From positions 1-64,000 of the forward strand of contig JANSXA010000003.1 in assembly GCA_024743175.1 (NCBI GenBank): a stretch of 64,000 nucleotides of DNA, in the 5' to 3' direction. The DNA comes from Pseudomonadaceae bacterium. GTDB lineage: Bacteria > Pseudomonadota > Gammaproteobacteria > Pseudomonadales > Azotimanducaceae. Numbering within the stretch: position 1 is the first letter of the stretch; each line of letters opens with the position of its first letter. Position numbers and translations under genes: made by a program. Positions 44,320 through 53,115 of this stretch are shown piece by piece. Below the pieces are notes generated by a model. That model was not told where the DNA came from. It made no database searches and saw nothing but the letters and a program-made list of their open reading frames with translations.

Positions 44320-46008
44320 CTATGTGGCAGCGCCATTTCGCAGTAGCCGACCAGGCAATTGGTCTTTGGCAAGGTCGATCTGGTCAATGTTGTCTTCACG
44401 CAGCAGCACACCATTGACGATCACTGAGCTTATGCCCTTCGCTTTTGAGATCAGTCGGTCCTGGCCTGCGGGCAGGTCGTAGACGCGTTCAAGGGGGCTG
44501 GCACCTACGTTTGCCAGGTCAAACACGACGACATCAGCTGGTTTGCCTGTCTCTAAAGTACCTCTATCCGTTATGCCGAAGACTTCAGCGGGCCGTGAAG
44601 TCAACATGCGTATCGCTCGTTCGATTGGAATAGTGCCTTTATCCCTTACCCAGTGCCCTAACAAGTGAGTTGAGAAGCAGGCATCGCATAGCTGGCTTGC
44701 GTGTGCGCCAGCATCGGATAATCCGAGGACCGTGCTTGGGTGGTCGAGGAGTTCTTGAACTTCGTCTTCATTGCTATTGGCAACTGCAACGCGGAAGCGC
44801 ACTTGCAGTTGATTTGCCAGCGATAAATCCAGTGCAGTATCAACAATGTCTTTAGATTGTTCCTCGGCGATGTCGCACAGCATTCGCTCATTGACGCTGC
44901 TATCACTTTGGCAATTAGAGACCATCGCTTGTGCAAATCCTGCGCCCAGGCTGTTCCCAGGCTTGGCGAGTAGCTGTCTGAATTTGTCGCGGAAGGTGGT
45001 GCTTGCGTAGATGGCTTTACGGCCTTCATAGTCAGCCTCGGACACTTCCTGGAAAATTCTTGCGCTTTCGAAAACAAATGGCGCCCTGAAGTTGAACTCA
45101 AAGTTCAAAGGTCGGCAAGTGACTTGTGGCACAACGTCATGTCCCGTTGCAATGAGCTCCTCTGATTTACGTAGCTGGTCTTTGTAAGATGCAGTCCCCT
45201 GAAAGCCGGTAAGCAGCGCCGTCCAGCTGATACGTCGTCCTGTATTTTCTGTAATATCAGCAAATTCCTGGAACGACATGCCTTTGCCGATCGTCGCTTG
45301 AATCATGCCTTTCTGAGCCTCACCCAATACGCCGGTCAGCGCTTTCAGTTCTCCCACACCTGCCAGTCGGCTGGGTACGGGTTTCCCGCGATAGCCCACG
45401 TGAGTTCGTGCTTTGGAGGTTGCAAACCCGATCGCACCGGCCTCGATAGCTTCAGATACCAGTTGCTGCATTTCTCCAATTTCCGAACTTGTAGCTTCTC
45501 GTTCGGTCGAGTCTTCACCCATGACATACATGCGCAAAGCTGTGTGCCCAAGCAGAACACCGACGTTAATGGCAGTGCCGCCCTGTTCGATAGCATCAAG
45601 ATATTCCGGAAAGCTCTCGAAACCCCAGTCTTCGCCGAGGCCGGCTTTGAGTGCCTCTACACTCATGCCTTCTACGTTTTCCAATGTTTCGGCGATCAAC
45701 AAGCGGTGCTCGGGCCTCGTCGGCGCTATTCCGAAACCACAATTGCCCATAACCACTGTCGTCACACCATGCCAGGGTGAGATACTCAGCATTTTATCCC
45801 ACATGATTTGTGCATCGTAGTGCGTGTGTATATCGACGAACCCCGGGGTGACGTACTTGCCGGTTGCGTCTATGTTTTTAGAGGCTTTACCGGGCGCGTC
45901 ACCGAGCGCAACTACTTTCCCATCTTTGATACCCACTTCACCGATGTAGCCAGCATCACCGCTACCGTCAAGGATAGTGCCACCGGTGATTTTAATGTCA
46001 TAGTGCAT
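44320..46008 (-). CDS. D-aminoacylase/amidohydrolase-family protein
   Basis: The 562-residue protein is an amidohydrolase of the N-acyl-D-amino-acid deacylase type. The metal motif is visible near residue 65 as DIHTHYDAQIMWD, followed by GVTTVVMGNCGFGIAPTRPEH, and LSDAGAHASQLCD with a catalytic Asp near residue 460. It probably removes an acyl group from a D-amino acid or an amide. I chose the ATG at 46008, start MHYDIKITGG; the in-frame start at 46050 would add unlikely residues. It is divergent from the SDR remnant, with a palindromic motif at 46060 between them. Confidence 0.88.
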   Translation of the reverse strand: MHYDIKITGGTILDGSGDAGYIGEVGIKDGKVVALGDAPGKASKNIDATGKYVTPGFVDIHTHYDAQIMWDKMLSISPWHGVTTVVMGNCGFGIAPTRPEHRLLIAETLENVEGMSVEALKAGLGEDWGFESFPEYLDAIEQGGTAINVGVLLGHTALRMYVMGEDSTEREATSSEIGEMQQLVSEAIEAGAIGFATSKARTHVGYRGKPVPSRLAGVGELKALTGVLGEAQKGMIQATIGKGMSFQEFADITENTGRRISWTALLTGFQGTASYKDQLRKSEELIATGHDVVPQVTCRPLNFEFNFRAPFVFESARIFQEVSEADYEGRKAIYASTTFRDKFRQLLAKPGNSLGAGFAQAMVSNCQSDSSVNERMLCDIAEEQSKDIVDTALDLSLANQLQVRFRVAVANSNEDEVQELLDHPSTVLGLSDAGAHASQLCDACFSTHLLGHWVRDKGTIPIERAIRMLTSRPAEVFGITDRGTLETGKPADVVVFDLANVGASPLERVYDLPAGQDRLISKAKGISSVIVNGVLLREDNIDQIDLAKDQLPGRLLRNGAAT

Positions 46009-46059
46009 ATTGGATCCTGGCCATTTTTCAGGGTTCGATTTATTACACAAAGATATTAA

Positions 46060-46075
46060 GTAAGCAAGCTTACAT
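46060..46075. promoter_or_regulatory. Palindromic motif shared with the 57.5-kb promoter
   Basis: On the minus strand the bases read ATGTAAGCTTGCTTAC; the core GTAAGC-2-GCTTAC has perfect 6-bp arms. The sequence ATGTAAGCTTGCATAC at 57504-57519 is identical at 15 of 16 positions. TAATAT at 46053-46058 (minus strand) could be the -10 for the amidohydrolase gene. A TetR-type repressor is inferred. Confidence 0.65.
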
Positions 46076-46161
46076 TGATTGAGGGTTGCGGTTCTACTTA
46101 GTTTGCCTAATTCGCTGATTGCTTTTGACCGGATCAGCGCAACATCGCAGGAGAATAAGAC

Positions 46162-46756
46162 ATGAATCGACTAAACAATCGCGTGGCTTTCATCACTGGT
46201 GCGGGCACGGGTATCGGGCGACAAGCTTGATGTGCTGTACAACTGTGCAGGTGGTTCGGTTGATAAAGATGGGGCAATTACCGAAATAGAGCCGTGGGTA
46301 ATCGACCATACGATTTCGTTAGATCTGAAAGGCACGCTATATTGCTGCCGCGAAGTTATTCCAGAAATTATTAAAAGTGGTGGTGGTAGCGTCATCAATA
46401 TGTCTTCAACCGCAGCTTTGCAAGGTACCTCCATGCATATTTATTCCGCTGCGAAAGGTGCGATCATATCTCTGACGAGATCGCTCGCTGCCACATATTC
46501 CAAAGACCTGGTTCGAGTAAACGCAATTTGCCCCGGGATTGTGCTGACAGACAGAGTGAAAAAACGCTTTGGAGATTTGTCTGATCAGCATGATGATTTG
46601 AAGGATTCAATTGCCGCTCGAACGGCCGTTCGCTATACGTTCGGGGTTGGCCAACCTGATGATATTGCACAAGTCGCACTTTTTCTTGCCGCGGATGAAT
46701 CCCGCATGGTTAACGGCTGCGTCATTGCCGCAGATGGGGGGTTATCCGCTTTTTGA
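46162..46756 (+). pseudogene. Short-chain dehydrogenase with internal deletion
   Basis: The gene starts normally (GGAG before the ATG) with MNRLNNRVAFITGAGTGIGRQ, the TGxxxGIG NAD(P) loop of the SDR family, and stops at TGA 46228. The rest of an SDR continues in the +1 frame from about 46220: LYNCAGG, INMSST (catalytic Ser), YSAAKGAI (Tyr, Lys), CPGIV and ADGG. About 55-60 residues that normally join GIG and NNAG are gone, and the missing DNA is not a multiple of three. No frameshift can restore them, so the gene is a deletion pseudogene unless the assembly is wrong. It is divergent from the amidohydrolase gene. Confidence 0.88.
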
Positions 46757-46866
46757 ATCGTCGTCGATGCAGGTTGAACTCGCTGTTTAACGAAGATTGG
46801 CGAGGTGGACTTTAAGCGGCGGCAGGTTATATTGTTCGTATACGTATAAAATAGCGACGGACCGAA

Positions 46867-47979
46867 ATGGGCAAACCTGTTATATCTGCTGATTCTCATA
46901 TCACGGAACCACCTGAGTGTTATCGAGATAATATTCAAGAAAGGTACAAGGACTCCGCACCTTTCATTACAGAGGTCGACGGGCTGGGCGATGCTTTTGT
47001 AATTGAAGGCATGCCATCACCGGTACCGTTGGGGCTGGTTGCTGCAGCTGGTCTTGACCCTAAAGATATCAAAGCCCAGGGTGTGCACTTCAAAGATCTT
47101 CATCGCAGTGGCTGGGATCCGAAAGCGCGTAAAGCTGATCAGGAACGCGATGGTATTGCAGCTGAGATTATCTACCCGACTGTAGGTATGGTGTTATGTA
47201 ATCACTCGGACCTGCCTTACAAGCAAGCCTGCATGGAAGCTTACAATCGCTGGTTGGAAGGCTACTGTGAGGGTGCTGATGGCCGGGTTTATGGGTTAGG
47301 ACAAACTGCCGTGACCAGTGTCGAGGCTGCTGTTAAAGAATTACACCAGATGAAAGACAAGGGTTTTATCGGAGTCATGATGCCTGGTGAGCCCGGTACG
47401 CCATTCGACTACGACGATCGGCGATTTGATCCTCTGTGGGAGGCTGCCATCGACCTGAATATGCCTCTTTCGTTTCATATTCTTACCTCGAGATCCGGCG
47501 GTCTCGATGCGACAAGAGGTCCCAAGATCAATTCCTTTTTGTCCATTATTCGTAGCTGTCAGGATGTCATGGGCATGTTCATCTACGCCGGAGTATTTGA
47601 TCGCCATCCAGAATTGAAACTCGTTTGCGCGGAAGCGGATGCCGGCTGGGTGCCCCACTATATGTATCGTATGGATCATGCTTATGAGTACCATCGCTAC
47701 TGGATGAAAGCACCGCCATTGGAAAAAAAGCCGAGTGACTATTTCCGTGAAAATATTGCAGTAACCTTCCAGGATGATTATGTGGCCTTTCAGTGTAAGG
47801 ACATGCTTAACGTGCGACGGCTAATGTGGGCGAGCGATTTTCCTCACAGTGATTCGACCTGGCCGCGCTCACAGGAAATTCTGGCAACCCAGACAGCCCA
47901 TATGACCGATCAGGAACGCGACTGGGTATGTCACGACAATGTGGCGCAGTGGTACGGCCTGACGGATCATACAAACTGA
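46867..47979 (+). CDS. Amidohydrolase, ACMSD-like (amidohydrolase 2 family)
   Basis: The 370-residue TIM-barrel protein belongs to the amidohydrolase 2/ACMSD-like group: ISADSHITEPPECY (first metal His), SFHILTSRSGG, GVFDRHPELKLVCAEADAGWVPHY and LMWASDFPHSDSTWP with the catalytic Asp. Such enzymes decarboxylate or hydrolyse ring-cleavage products and related acids. The substrate is unknown. A TATAAAAT box at 46845 and a CGTATACG palindrome at 46837 lie just upstream of the ATG. It is followed by a convergent hypothetical gene. Confidence 0.88.
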   Translation: MGKPVISADSHITEPPECYRDNIQERYKDSAPFITEVDGLGDAFVIEGMPSPVPLGLVAAAGLDPKDIKAQGVHFKDLHRSGWDPKARKADQERDGIAAEIIYPTVGMVLCNHSDLPYKQACMEAYNRWLEGYCEGADGRVYGLGQTAVTSVEAAVKELHQMKDKGFIGVMMPGEPGTPFDYDDRRFDPLWEAAIDLNMPLSFHILTSRSGGLDATRGPKINSFLSIIRSCQDVMGMFIYAGVFDRHPELKLVCAEADAGWVPHYMYRMDHAYEYHRYWMKAPPLEKKPSDYFRENIAVTFQDDYVAFQCKDMLNVRRLMWASDFPHSDSTWPRSQEILATQTAHMTDQERDWVCHDNVAQWYGLTDHTN

Positions 47980-48064
47980 TAAACCTCCTTCCGCTAAACA
48001 CTCCGAGCCTGGATCCACCACCAGGGCGCTACTCAAATGAACAGCAGATAGTGTTGAGGGTTGA

Positions 48065-48607
48065 TTACTGGAGGCGCCGAACGGCTACGTCCGGCTGGGA
48101 TTCCAGTACCATCTTGTAGTGGAAGCGCTGCCGTCGGATCGTGACAGTCTGATGTGGCTCGATAGGCCGACGACCTTTTTCATTCTCGATCCAGATTTGC
48201 CCGTTGGACAAAGACATGATCTGCGCACCGCTAGGCGAAGATTGAGTGCTGACAATCTTTGCGGTTATGTAGTCTGATTTTGAAACCCACTCGCGCTCCT
48301 TTCGAAGCCCGAAACTGGCCGCATCGGTGACCGTATCTGTCTCGAAATCGTCGTCCGAACGGACAGTGCGATCTGCACGTGCAGGTTGAGATTCGGAGGG
48401 CGGGAGTACAGCCTCAGGTTTGCCCGTTGGGGTTTGCGCCGGGAACGCGACTGCTTTGCTCGATCGACCAGCGTACTGGTCATAGCAGAGAAGCCTCTGG
48501 GATGGGGCTTCGATCTTTACACATTCGGAAAGCTCGGGTGCGGCAAAACCGGCGGCGCTGGACGCAATGAGAACTGCGACGACGGTGATTTGGTGAAGCT
48601 TACTCAT
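48065..48607 (-). CDS. Small exported two-Cys protein, TBDR-linked (copy 1)
   Basis: This 180-residue protein has a signal peptide (MSKLHQITVVAVLIASSAAGFA), then SECVKIEAPSQRLLCYDQYAGRS with two Cys that could form a disulfide, a variable linker, and a C-terminal beta domain with LSNGQIWIE and a final RRL. It is 56 bp downstream of a TBDR gene on the same strand. A paralogue with the same order of motifs is at 52085-52687. The family resembles small periplasmic proteins with a CYD motif; function is unknown. A 9-bp hairpin lies in the gap. Confidence 0.8.
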   Translation of the reverse strand: MSKLHQITVVAVLIASSAAGFAAPELSECVKIEAPSQRLLCYDQYAGRSSKAVAFPAQTPTGKPEAVLPPSESQPARADRTVRSDDDFETDTVTDAASFGLRKEREWVSKSDYITAKIVSTQSSPSGAQIMSLSNGQIWIENEKGRRPIEPHQTVTIRRQRFHYKMVLESQPDVAVRRLQ

Positions 48608-48622
48608 GAGGCCGGATAGGAG

Positions 48623-48647
48623 GAGGGGCGGTGCAATCCCGCCCCTC
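48623..48647 (-). other. Intercistronic hairpin
   Basis: GAGGGGCGG (48623-48631) pairs with CCGCCCCTC (48639-48647) around a 7-nt loop, between the TBDR stop (48664) and the two-Cys gene start (48607). No T-run follows on the minus strand, so it more likely sets relative expression or protects the upstream mRNA end than terminates. Confidence 0.55.
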
Positions 48648-48663
48648 AAACTGAATGGCGCCG

Positions 48664-51600
48664 TTAGAGCGTCTGATGAAGACGAAGATACCACATACGT
48701 CCTCTGACATCGTGGACGAATGTCTCGATACCGCCAAGGTTGAAGAATGGCTCGGGGAGTTCATCGAACACGTTGTTAGCCCCGACTTCGAGCGTAGTCG
48801 AACCGACGCCGAACAGTTCCTCGAACGTATACTTGTAGTTGAGATCGACATAAGTAATGTCGTCTACGTTTTCGGCACCACCCCGCAGTCCATGAAGCGT
48901 CTGCAGACCCACGGAGTTGAACTCAAGCTCGAACTCGTCGATCCAGCGGACACGAACACGGGCAGAATGGTTGCCCTGGAACCAGTTGACGGTTCCGTTC
49001 ACACGCCATTCGGGCAGCGGTGGAATTGCGGCAACCTGTTCGTTCTGTTTGCCGACACCATCGCCGCTGTCCAGGGGATCACCCGTGCCCAGGTCGAAGG
49101 TGTACTCCTCAGCCCAGGTGGCGGCCAGTCCGAACGTGAAGTTGCCAATTCTATCCAAGGGTAAGTTGTATGACGCGTAGATGTCCCACGCGGTGTGCTC
49201 CATCTCCTGGGCGTTCAACCGGTCCACGATCACGCGGGTTACTACGCCCGTGGTATCCCGAAAAATACCGGATTCGTTGTTCGCAATCCAGTTTGTGATG
49301 TCTGTCTGGCTGGCCGGATCGTTACCGGCGGCCAGGAATGACGCAAAGTTTCCGCGCAACACATTGTTGCCGGTCTCCACGGAAATCCTGTCCTCGAACT
49401 GGTAGTTGGCGTAGTCCAGACCCAGCGTGAGGTCACCATCGAGCAGGTTCAAAGAGAAGCCGATGTTGAATGTATCCGCTTCTTCCGGTGCCAGATTCGG
49501 ATTACCGGTCACGCAAGCCACGCGGAACGATGCCGAGATGTCGCCGGTCAGCGGATCCGACATAGTCTCCAGCCCGCACACCTCGGTGGAAAACTGCTGC
49601 TCGATCGTCGGTGCAATGAAGGCTGTGCCCCAGGAAGCTCGCATGGACAACCAGTCGGTAGGTTGCCAGAGACCTGCGATCTTCGGATCGAACGAATCGC
49701 CGACAGTACCACTATAGTCTGAGTAGCGGCCGGCGACCGTCACTTCCAGCCTCTCGATCACAGGGATGGAAAGCTCGAAGAACGCCGACGTGACGTTCTG
49801 GTTGGCCTTCCAGTCGAAGGCGCAGCCACCTTCATGCCAATCGCATTGATTCCGTGCCGCACTGGCATCCACTTCCTGATTTTCTTCCCGAAACGCCGCG
49901 CCGAACGCTGCAAGAACATTGCCTGCGGGTAACTCGAAGAGCTCACCAGTGGCGATCGTCTCCAACGACCAGAACTCGTTATCTGCAATCTCGTGAGACT
50001 GAATATTCACCGCGTCCAGCACACTGACGGTGTTGGCGAACCCGGGTATACCGGTGTGCTCGCAAACCCGGTTTACGCAGTCGAGCGCTTGAGTCGAGAA
50101 CGGGTTCCAGTATTGTGGGCCCGTGAATCCGGGATCGGATTCTGGAACGTCGACCAGTACTCCCCGCAAACCTGCTTCGAGTGCGTTCTGGCTGGTATTT
50201 TTCTCTTCCAGAACGACATGACCCCGGGAAGCGATGGCGGTTGTCGCCACCTGCCAGGAGGTATTCGGAATGTCCACTGTCAGGGTATCGGCAGCTCGAA
50301 AGCTCCAGGCATCGAACGATGCATTACCCGTATTCGAGCCGTCGTCGTTGAGTGAGGAGGGTTGGTTGGCACCCGGTACTAGTCCGATCTTGCTAAAGAT
50401 CCGCAATGCAATGACGTCCACATCTTCGTTAAAGGGAATGCCGGATGTTGGATCGATTCCGGCGACGATGACGTCCATTACCCCATCACCGTTCGCATCC
50501 ACGGTGCCGCGATCGGGCACACCGTCTGCATCTGCATCCTGAGCATAGAGGGGTGTGCCGTCCGACGTCAGAGCCCGGAAAGGGTTGCCGGGGTGATCAC
50601 CCAGTACGATGGGAAACTCCTCAGTACGACCGCCTGGGTTCTGTGGTGAACCTCGGCTGTCCGAGGTCAGGCGGGCGAAGACCAGCTCGAACTCGTTGCT
50701 CACATGGTCACTGAAATCGTACTGGAAGTTGAGATAGGTGCTTAATTTTTCTTGCGGGTTGATATAGTTCCAGGTCTCGCCGAAGTGGAAACTGCAGTCG
50801 GTCGAGCCGGTGATGCCGGCTGGTAGACCCAGTGCATATTCAGTCGCAGATCGTGGATCCCCGGTCAGGTAGTTGCCTTTTGTGCCTACGTCCGTGCCGC
50901 CGGGACCGATGTCCGTTGCTACTCCGCAACCTGGGTCGCGAAGGTTGGCGGCGCCAACGATGGCACCGGTCGCATCACGCGTAGGTACCCGCCACCTTCC
51001 GGGGTTACCCGTGGCGGACATCTCAATGCCTCTCCGGAGATACTCGGGACGCTCAGTCTGCTCCAATGTACTTCGCTCGCTGTATGACCCGGCAAACATG
51101 AAATGGCCTTTGTCCATCTCGCTGCCAAAAATGAACTCGAACATATCCTCGTCAATGTCGTTGTCGGAATCCTGCTGCTGGAAGATGGATACCTCGGCAC
51201 CGCTGAAGTTTTTGCGGGGAATGACGTTCACCACACCGGCGACCGCGTCGGACCCGTAGGTGGCCGAAGCTCCGTCCTTGAGAATGTCGATCCGGTCAAT
51301 TGCGATCTGTGGCAGCGTGCTGTTGAGGTTTGTGCCGACGCCTCTTTTCCCGTCCAGCAGGTTGAGCGTGGCCCGCTCGCCGAGTCCTCGCAGATTTGCC
51401 GCGGTTGTCGTGCCGACCTGAGACCGTGCGGCGTATGTGTTCGTCTGAAAGTCGGATCCATAGTTGAATGTTTGATTGACAAGTACTTCGCCGAGGTTAG
51501 GAGTTGCATTGTCAGAGATTTCCTCCGAATCGACGACGGTCAACGGAGACGCGGAGTCGAAGCTGTCCCGTTTGATCAGGGAGCCGGTTACAACGATTTC

Positions 51601-51717
51601 CTCGATGATCTGTGAATCCCCTGCAGCCGCTTTCGCCGTGGGCGCCAGCAGAATAGTAAACGCTGTGATCAGCGCAGCAGTGAGTGGCCATGATGAGCCA
51701 TGAGTATGTGAGTAAAT
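48664..51717 (-). CDS. TonB-dependent receptor lacking a normal start codon
   Basis: The outer-membrane receptor (about 1015 residues) has TonB box IIEEIVVTGSLIKRDSFDSA, plug motifs LRGLGERATLNLLDGKRGV and DGASATYGSDAVAGVVNVI, and ends MWYLRLHQTL. The reading frame continues upstream of the TonB box through a signal-like stretch (LTAALITAFTILLAPTAKA) to a stop at 51760, but contains no ATG, GTG or TTG. The start given here (ATT at 51717) is a placeholder after a GGAGGGG site; ATGs at 51701 and 51691 are in other frames. A single-base indel near 51690 would restore one. It may be a sequencing error or a true lost start. The first usable start, TTG 51543, would delete the TonB box. Confidence 0.85.
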   Translation of the reverse strand: MYSHTHGSSWPLTAALITAFTILLAPTAKAAAGDSQIIEEIVVTGSLIKRDSFDSASPLTVVDSEEISDNATPNLGEVLVNQTFNYGSDFQTNTYAARSQVGTTTAANLRGLGERATLNLLDGKRGVGTNLNSTLPQIAIDRIDILKDGASATYGSDAVAGVVNVIPRKNFSGAEVSIFQQQDSDNDIDEDMFEFIFGSEMDKGHFMFAGSYSERSTLEQTERPEYLRRGIEMSATGNPGRWRVPTRDATGAIVGAANLRDPGCGVATDIGPGGTDVGTKGNYLTGDPRSATEYALGLPAGITGSTDCSFHFGETWNYINPQEKLSTYLNFQYDFSDHVSNEFELVFARLTSDSRGSPQNPGGRTEEFPIVLGDHPGNPFRALTSDGTPLYAQDADADGVPDRGTVDANGDGVMDVIVAGIDPTSGIPFNEDVDVIALRIFSKIGLVPGANQPSSLNDDGSNTGNASFDAWSFRAADTLTVDIPNTSWQVATTAIASRGHVVLEEKNTSQNALEAGLRGVLVDVPESDPGFTGPQYWNPFSTQALDCVNRVCEHTGIPGFANTVSVLDAVNIQSHEIADNEFWSLETIATGELFELPAGNVLAAFGAAFREENQEVDASAARNQCDWHEGGCAFDWKANQNVTSAFFELSIPVIERLEVTVAGRYSDYSGTVGDSFDPKIAGLWQPTDWLSMRASWGTAFIAPTIEQQFSTEVCGLETMSDPLTGDISASFRVACVTGNPNLAPEEADTFNIGFSLNLLDGDLTLGLDYANYQFEDRISVETGNNVLRGNFASFLAAGNDPASQTDITNWIANNESGIFRDTTGVVTRVIVDRLNAQEMEHTAWDIYASYNLPLDRIGNFTFGLAATWAEEYTFDLGTGDPLDSGDGVGKQNEQVAAIPPLPEWRVNGTVNWFQGNHSARVRVRWIDEFELEFNSVGLQTLHGLRGGAENVDDITYVDLNYKYTFEELFGVGSTTLEVGANNVFDELPEPFFNLGGIETFVHDVRGRMWYLRLHQTL

Positions 51718-51762
51718 AGTGGTTTCTTCCCCTCCAGAGTAGTTTCCCCATGTGTGCCCCTA

Positions 51763-52084
51763 ACTGTGAAAGTTTGGCGACGTGCGTCGCCAAGTTTCCG
51801 CCATTGGCATCGCTCAAAGGTAAACCGTGTTCCCGCCACGTACAACTATACTTCAAACTATTATTGGGGAGCAGATGCCGTGGAAGGAGTGCAAGCCGAT
51901 GGATGAACACTCTTAACTCGTACTTCGTCACCGCGAAGGCAAGAAAATACCCCTCCCCCCCCATTATGCTGTGAGTTCGGCAATTCACAAGTTATTGACT
52001 AAAAACTTTCGACAGCCCGCGCTGGCTTCCATGCCAGGCGCTATTACTGCAATTAAAAGTAATCGTTGGTCTTATAAGAACTTG
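51763..52084. other. Gene-free region upstream of the startless TBDR
   Basis: No convincing gene is seen in these 322 bases. The region should hold the promoter of the minus-strand receptor. It contains a run of eight C at 51955-51962, preceded by CCCCT (G-tract on the gene strand), and the small open frames across it have no family features. Confidence 0.5.
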
Positions 52085-52687
52085 TTATTCCCGGCGCCTA
52101 ACGGATGTGCTTCTGCTTCCGCCATCCACCCGACGCAAATGATATGTAGCCAGCAAGCCCTTTGATATTCGAATACGATCACCTTCCCGCAGGGTCGTGC
52201 GTCCGGCTGAAACCTGCTCCCAGAGCTGCCCGTTGGCCAGACGAAACCAGTGTCGCCCTGTTATACTTTTGCCCATCGCCTGGAGGTTGGTCACCAGTTC
52301 CACCGGGCGGCTTGGGGATGTGGGCAGGGGTTTTCTCAATTGTTCCGCGCCTAGTTGGTGTGCTGAAGCGGATGTCGGCGGATTATCTTCAACCGATTCT
52401 CCGGTTATCGGCGTTTCTGTTGCAGATTTGCCGCGCTCCTGCGCCGCTTGTTGCAGCTCAGGCTCAATGCTGCGACCGTGCAACCGATCGTAACAGGCAA
52501 GCCGTGCCTGATGCTCATTAATGGCCAGGCAATCGACGGCGCTGGAATCTGTGTTCGCAGTTGCACCGGTAGAGGCTAAAAAAAAACTGGCGATAACAGT
52601 ACAGCGCGTGCGCGCCTTGAAACTAATGTACCTTTCGAAAAGTGCAGGTGTCACCACCTTCATGGCGCTAAAACTAATTGTCTTCAT
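52085..52687 (-). CDS. Small exported two-Cys protein, TBDR-linked (copy 2)
   Basis: This 200-residue protein has a hydrophobic segment near residues 29-45 (TVIASFFLASTGATA) that ends like a signal peptide, then VDCLAINEHQARLACYDRLHGRS, a variable linker, and a C-terminal domain with FRLANGQLWEQ and a final RRRE. The order matches copy 1 (48065-48607). The ATG at 52687 follows GGAGGTGAAG; a shorter start at the third Met would be closer to a normal signal length. The gene is divergent from the TBDR at 53116 and upstream of the other TBDR. Function unknown. Confidence 0.8.
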   Translation of the reverse strand: MKTISFSAMKVVTPALFERYISFKARTRCTVIASFFLASTGATANTDSSAVDCLAINEHQARLACYDRLHGRSIEPELQQAAQERGKSATETPITGESVEDNPPTSASAHQLGAEQLRKPLPTSPSRPVELVTNLQAMGKSITGRHWFRLANGQLWEQVSAGRTTLREGDRIRISKGLLATYHLRRVDGGSRSTSVRRRE

Positions 52688-53115
52688 CTTCACCTCCATT
52701 TACCAGGGACATACTGCACTATATACCGCGCAGAGTCCTAGCCAATCCGTGGGCGATCATGGCATCCAAAGTATAAGTTTAACTTGACGATTTGTTGCTA
52801 TATGATCTTAAAGGTCACGATATGTGACCGCTAATCGATATCGTTGTCAACACGATTGTTGTCAACACAGTCGTTGCTAACAATAAGTGCAGGACCAGGT
52901 GTATGACGCTCGGTTTTGCCCGAACAGGTTGGTATTGTGCAGATAGATTTGTTGACCACATAGCCGTGACAAGGGGACGGCCCAGTGAAGAGGTTGCAGT
53001 GTTTCTTGCGCTAGGCGACCTGTTGTGCGGGCATACTTTTGGAGCTTTTTTTTCTGGAACTTATTCGGTTCATTGAAGTAATCGCTACAAATCATCAATC
53101 GGAGAGAATCAATTC
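52688..53115. promoter_or_regulatory. Divergent regulatory region with palindrome
   Basis: The 428 bases between the two-Cys gene and a TBDR gene hold no credible gene. GGTCAC-5-GTGACC (52813-52829) is a 17-bp palindrome similar in half-site to the GGTCAT repeat before the TBDR at 41722. It is followed by three 15-bp direct repeats. GGAGAGA before the ATG at 53116 is the ribosome site. I see no convincing -35/-10 pair. Confidence 0.55.
52843..52882 (+). repeat. Three direct repeats at 15-bp spacing
   Basis: GTTGTCAACAC occurs at 52843-52853 and 52858-52868, and a degenerate copy GTTGCTAACA at 52873-52882, each starting exactly 15 bp after the last. The array lies about 235 bp before the TBDR start and may bind a regulator cooperatively. 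Confidence 0.7.

Noticed and set aside
46199-46756. Programmed frameshift to make a full SDR
   Set aside because: About 55-60 residues between the NAD loop and the NNAG-like motif are missing, so a frameshift cannot give an intact enzyme.
46837-46844. CGTATACG as a GntR operator related to the 28.3-kb palindrome
   Set aside because: Only 8 bp of symmetry and a common core; too short to claim a shared regulator.
48655-49164. 169-aa plus-strand open frame
   Set aside because: Antisense to the C-terminal barrel of the TBDR; no motifs.
52843-52882. Direct repeats as a CRISPR array or plasmid origin
   Set aside because: Repeats are only about 11 bp at a 15-bp period with no variable spacers, and no Cas or replication gene is present.
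52877-53098. 73-aa minus-strand open frame in the divergent region
   Set aside because: No homology-like pattern or signal, overlaps the third direct repeat and the TBDR leader; likely chance.
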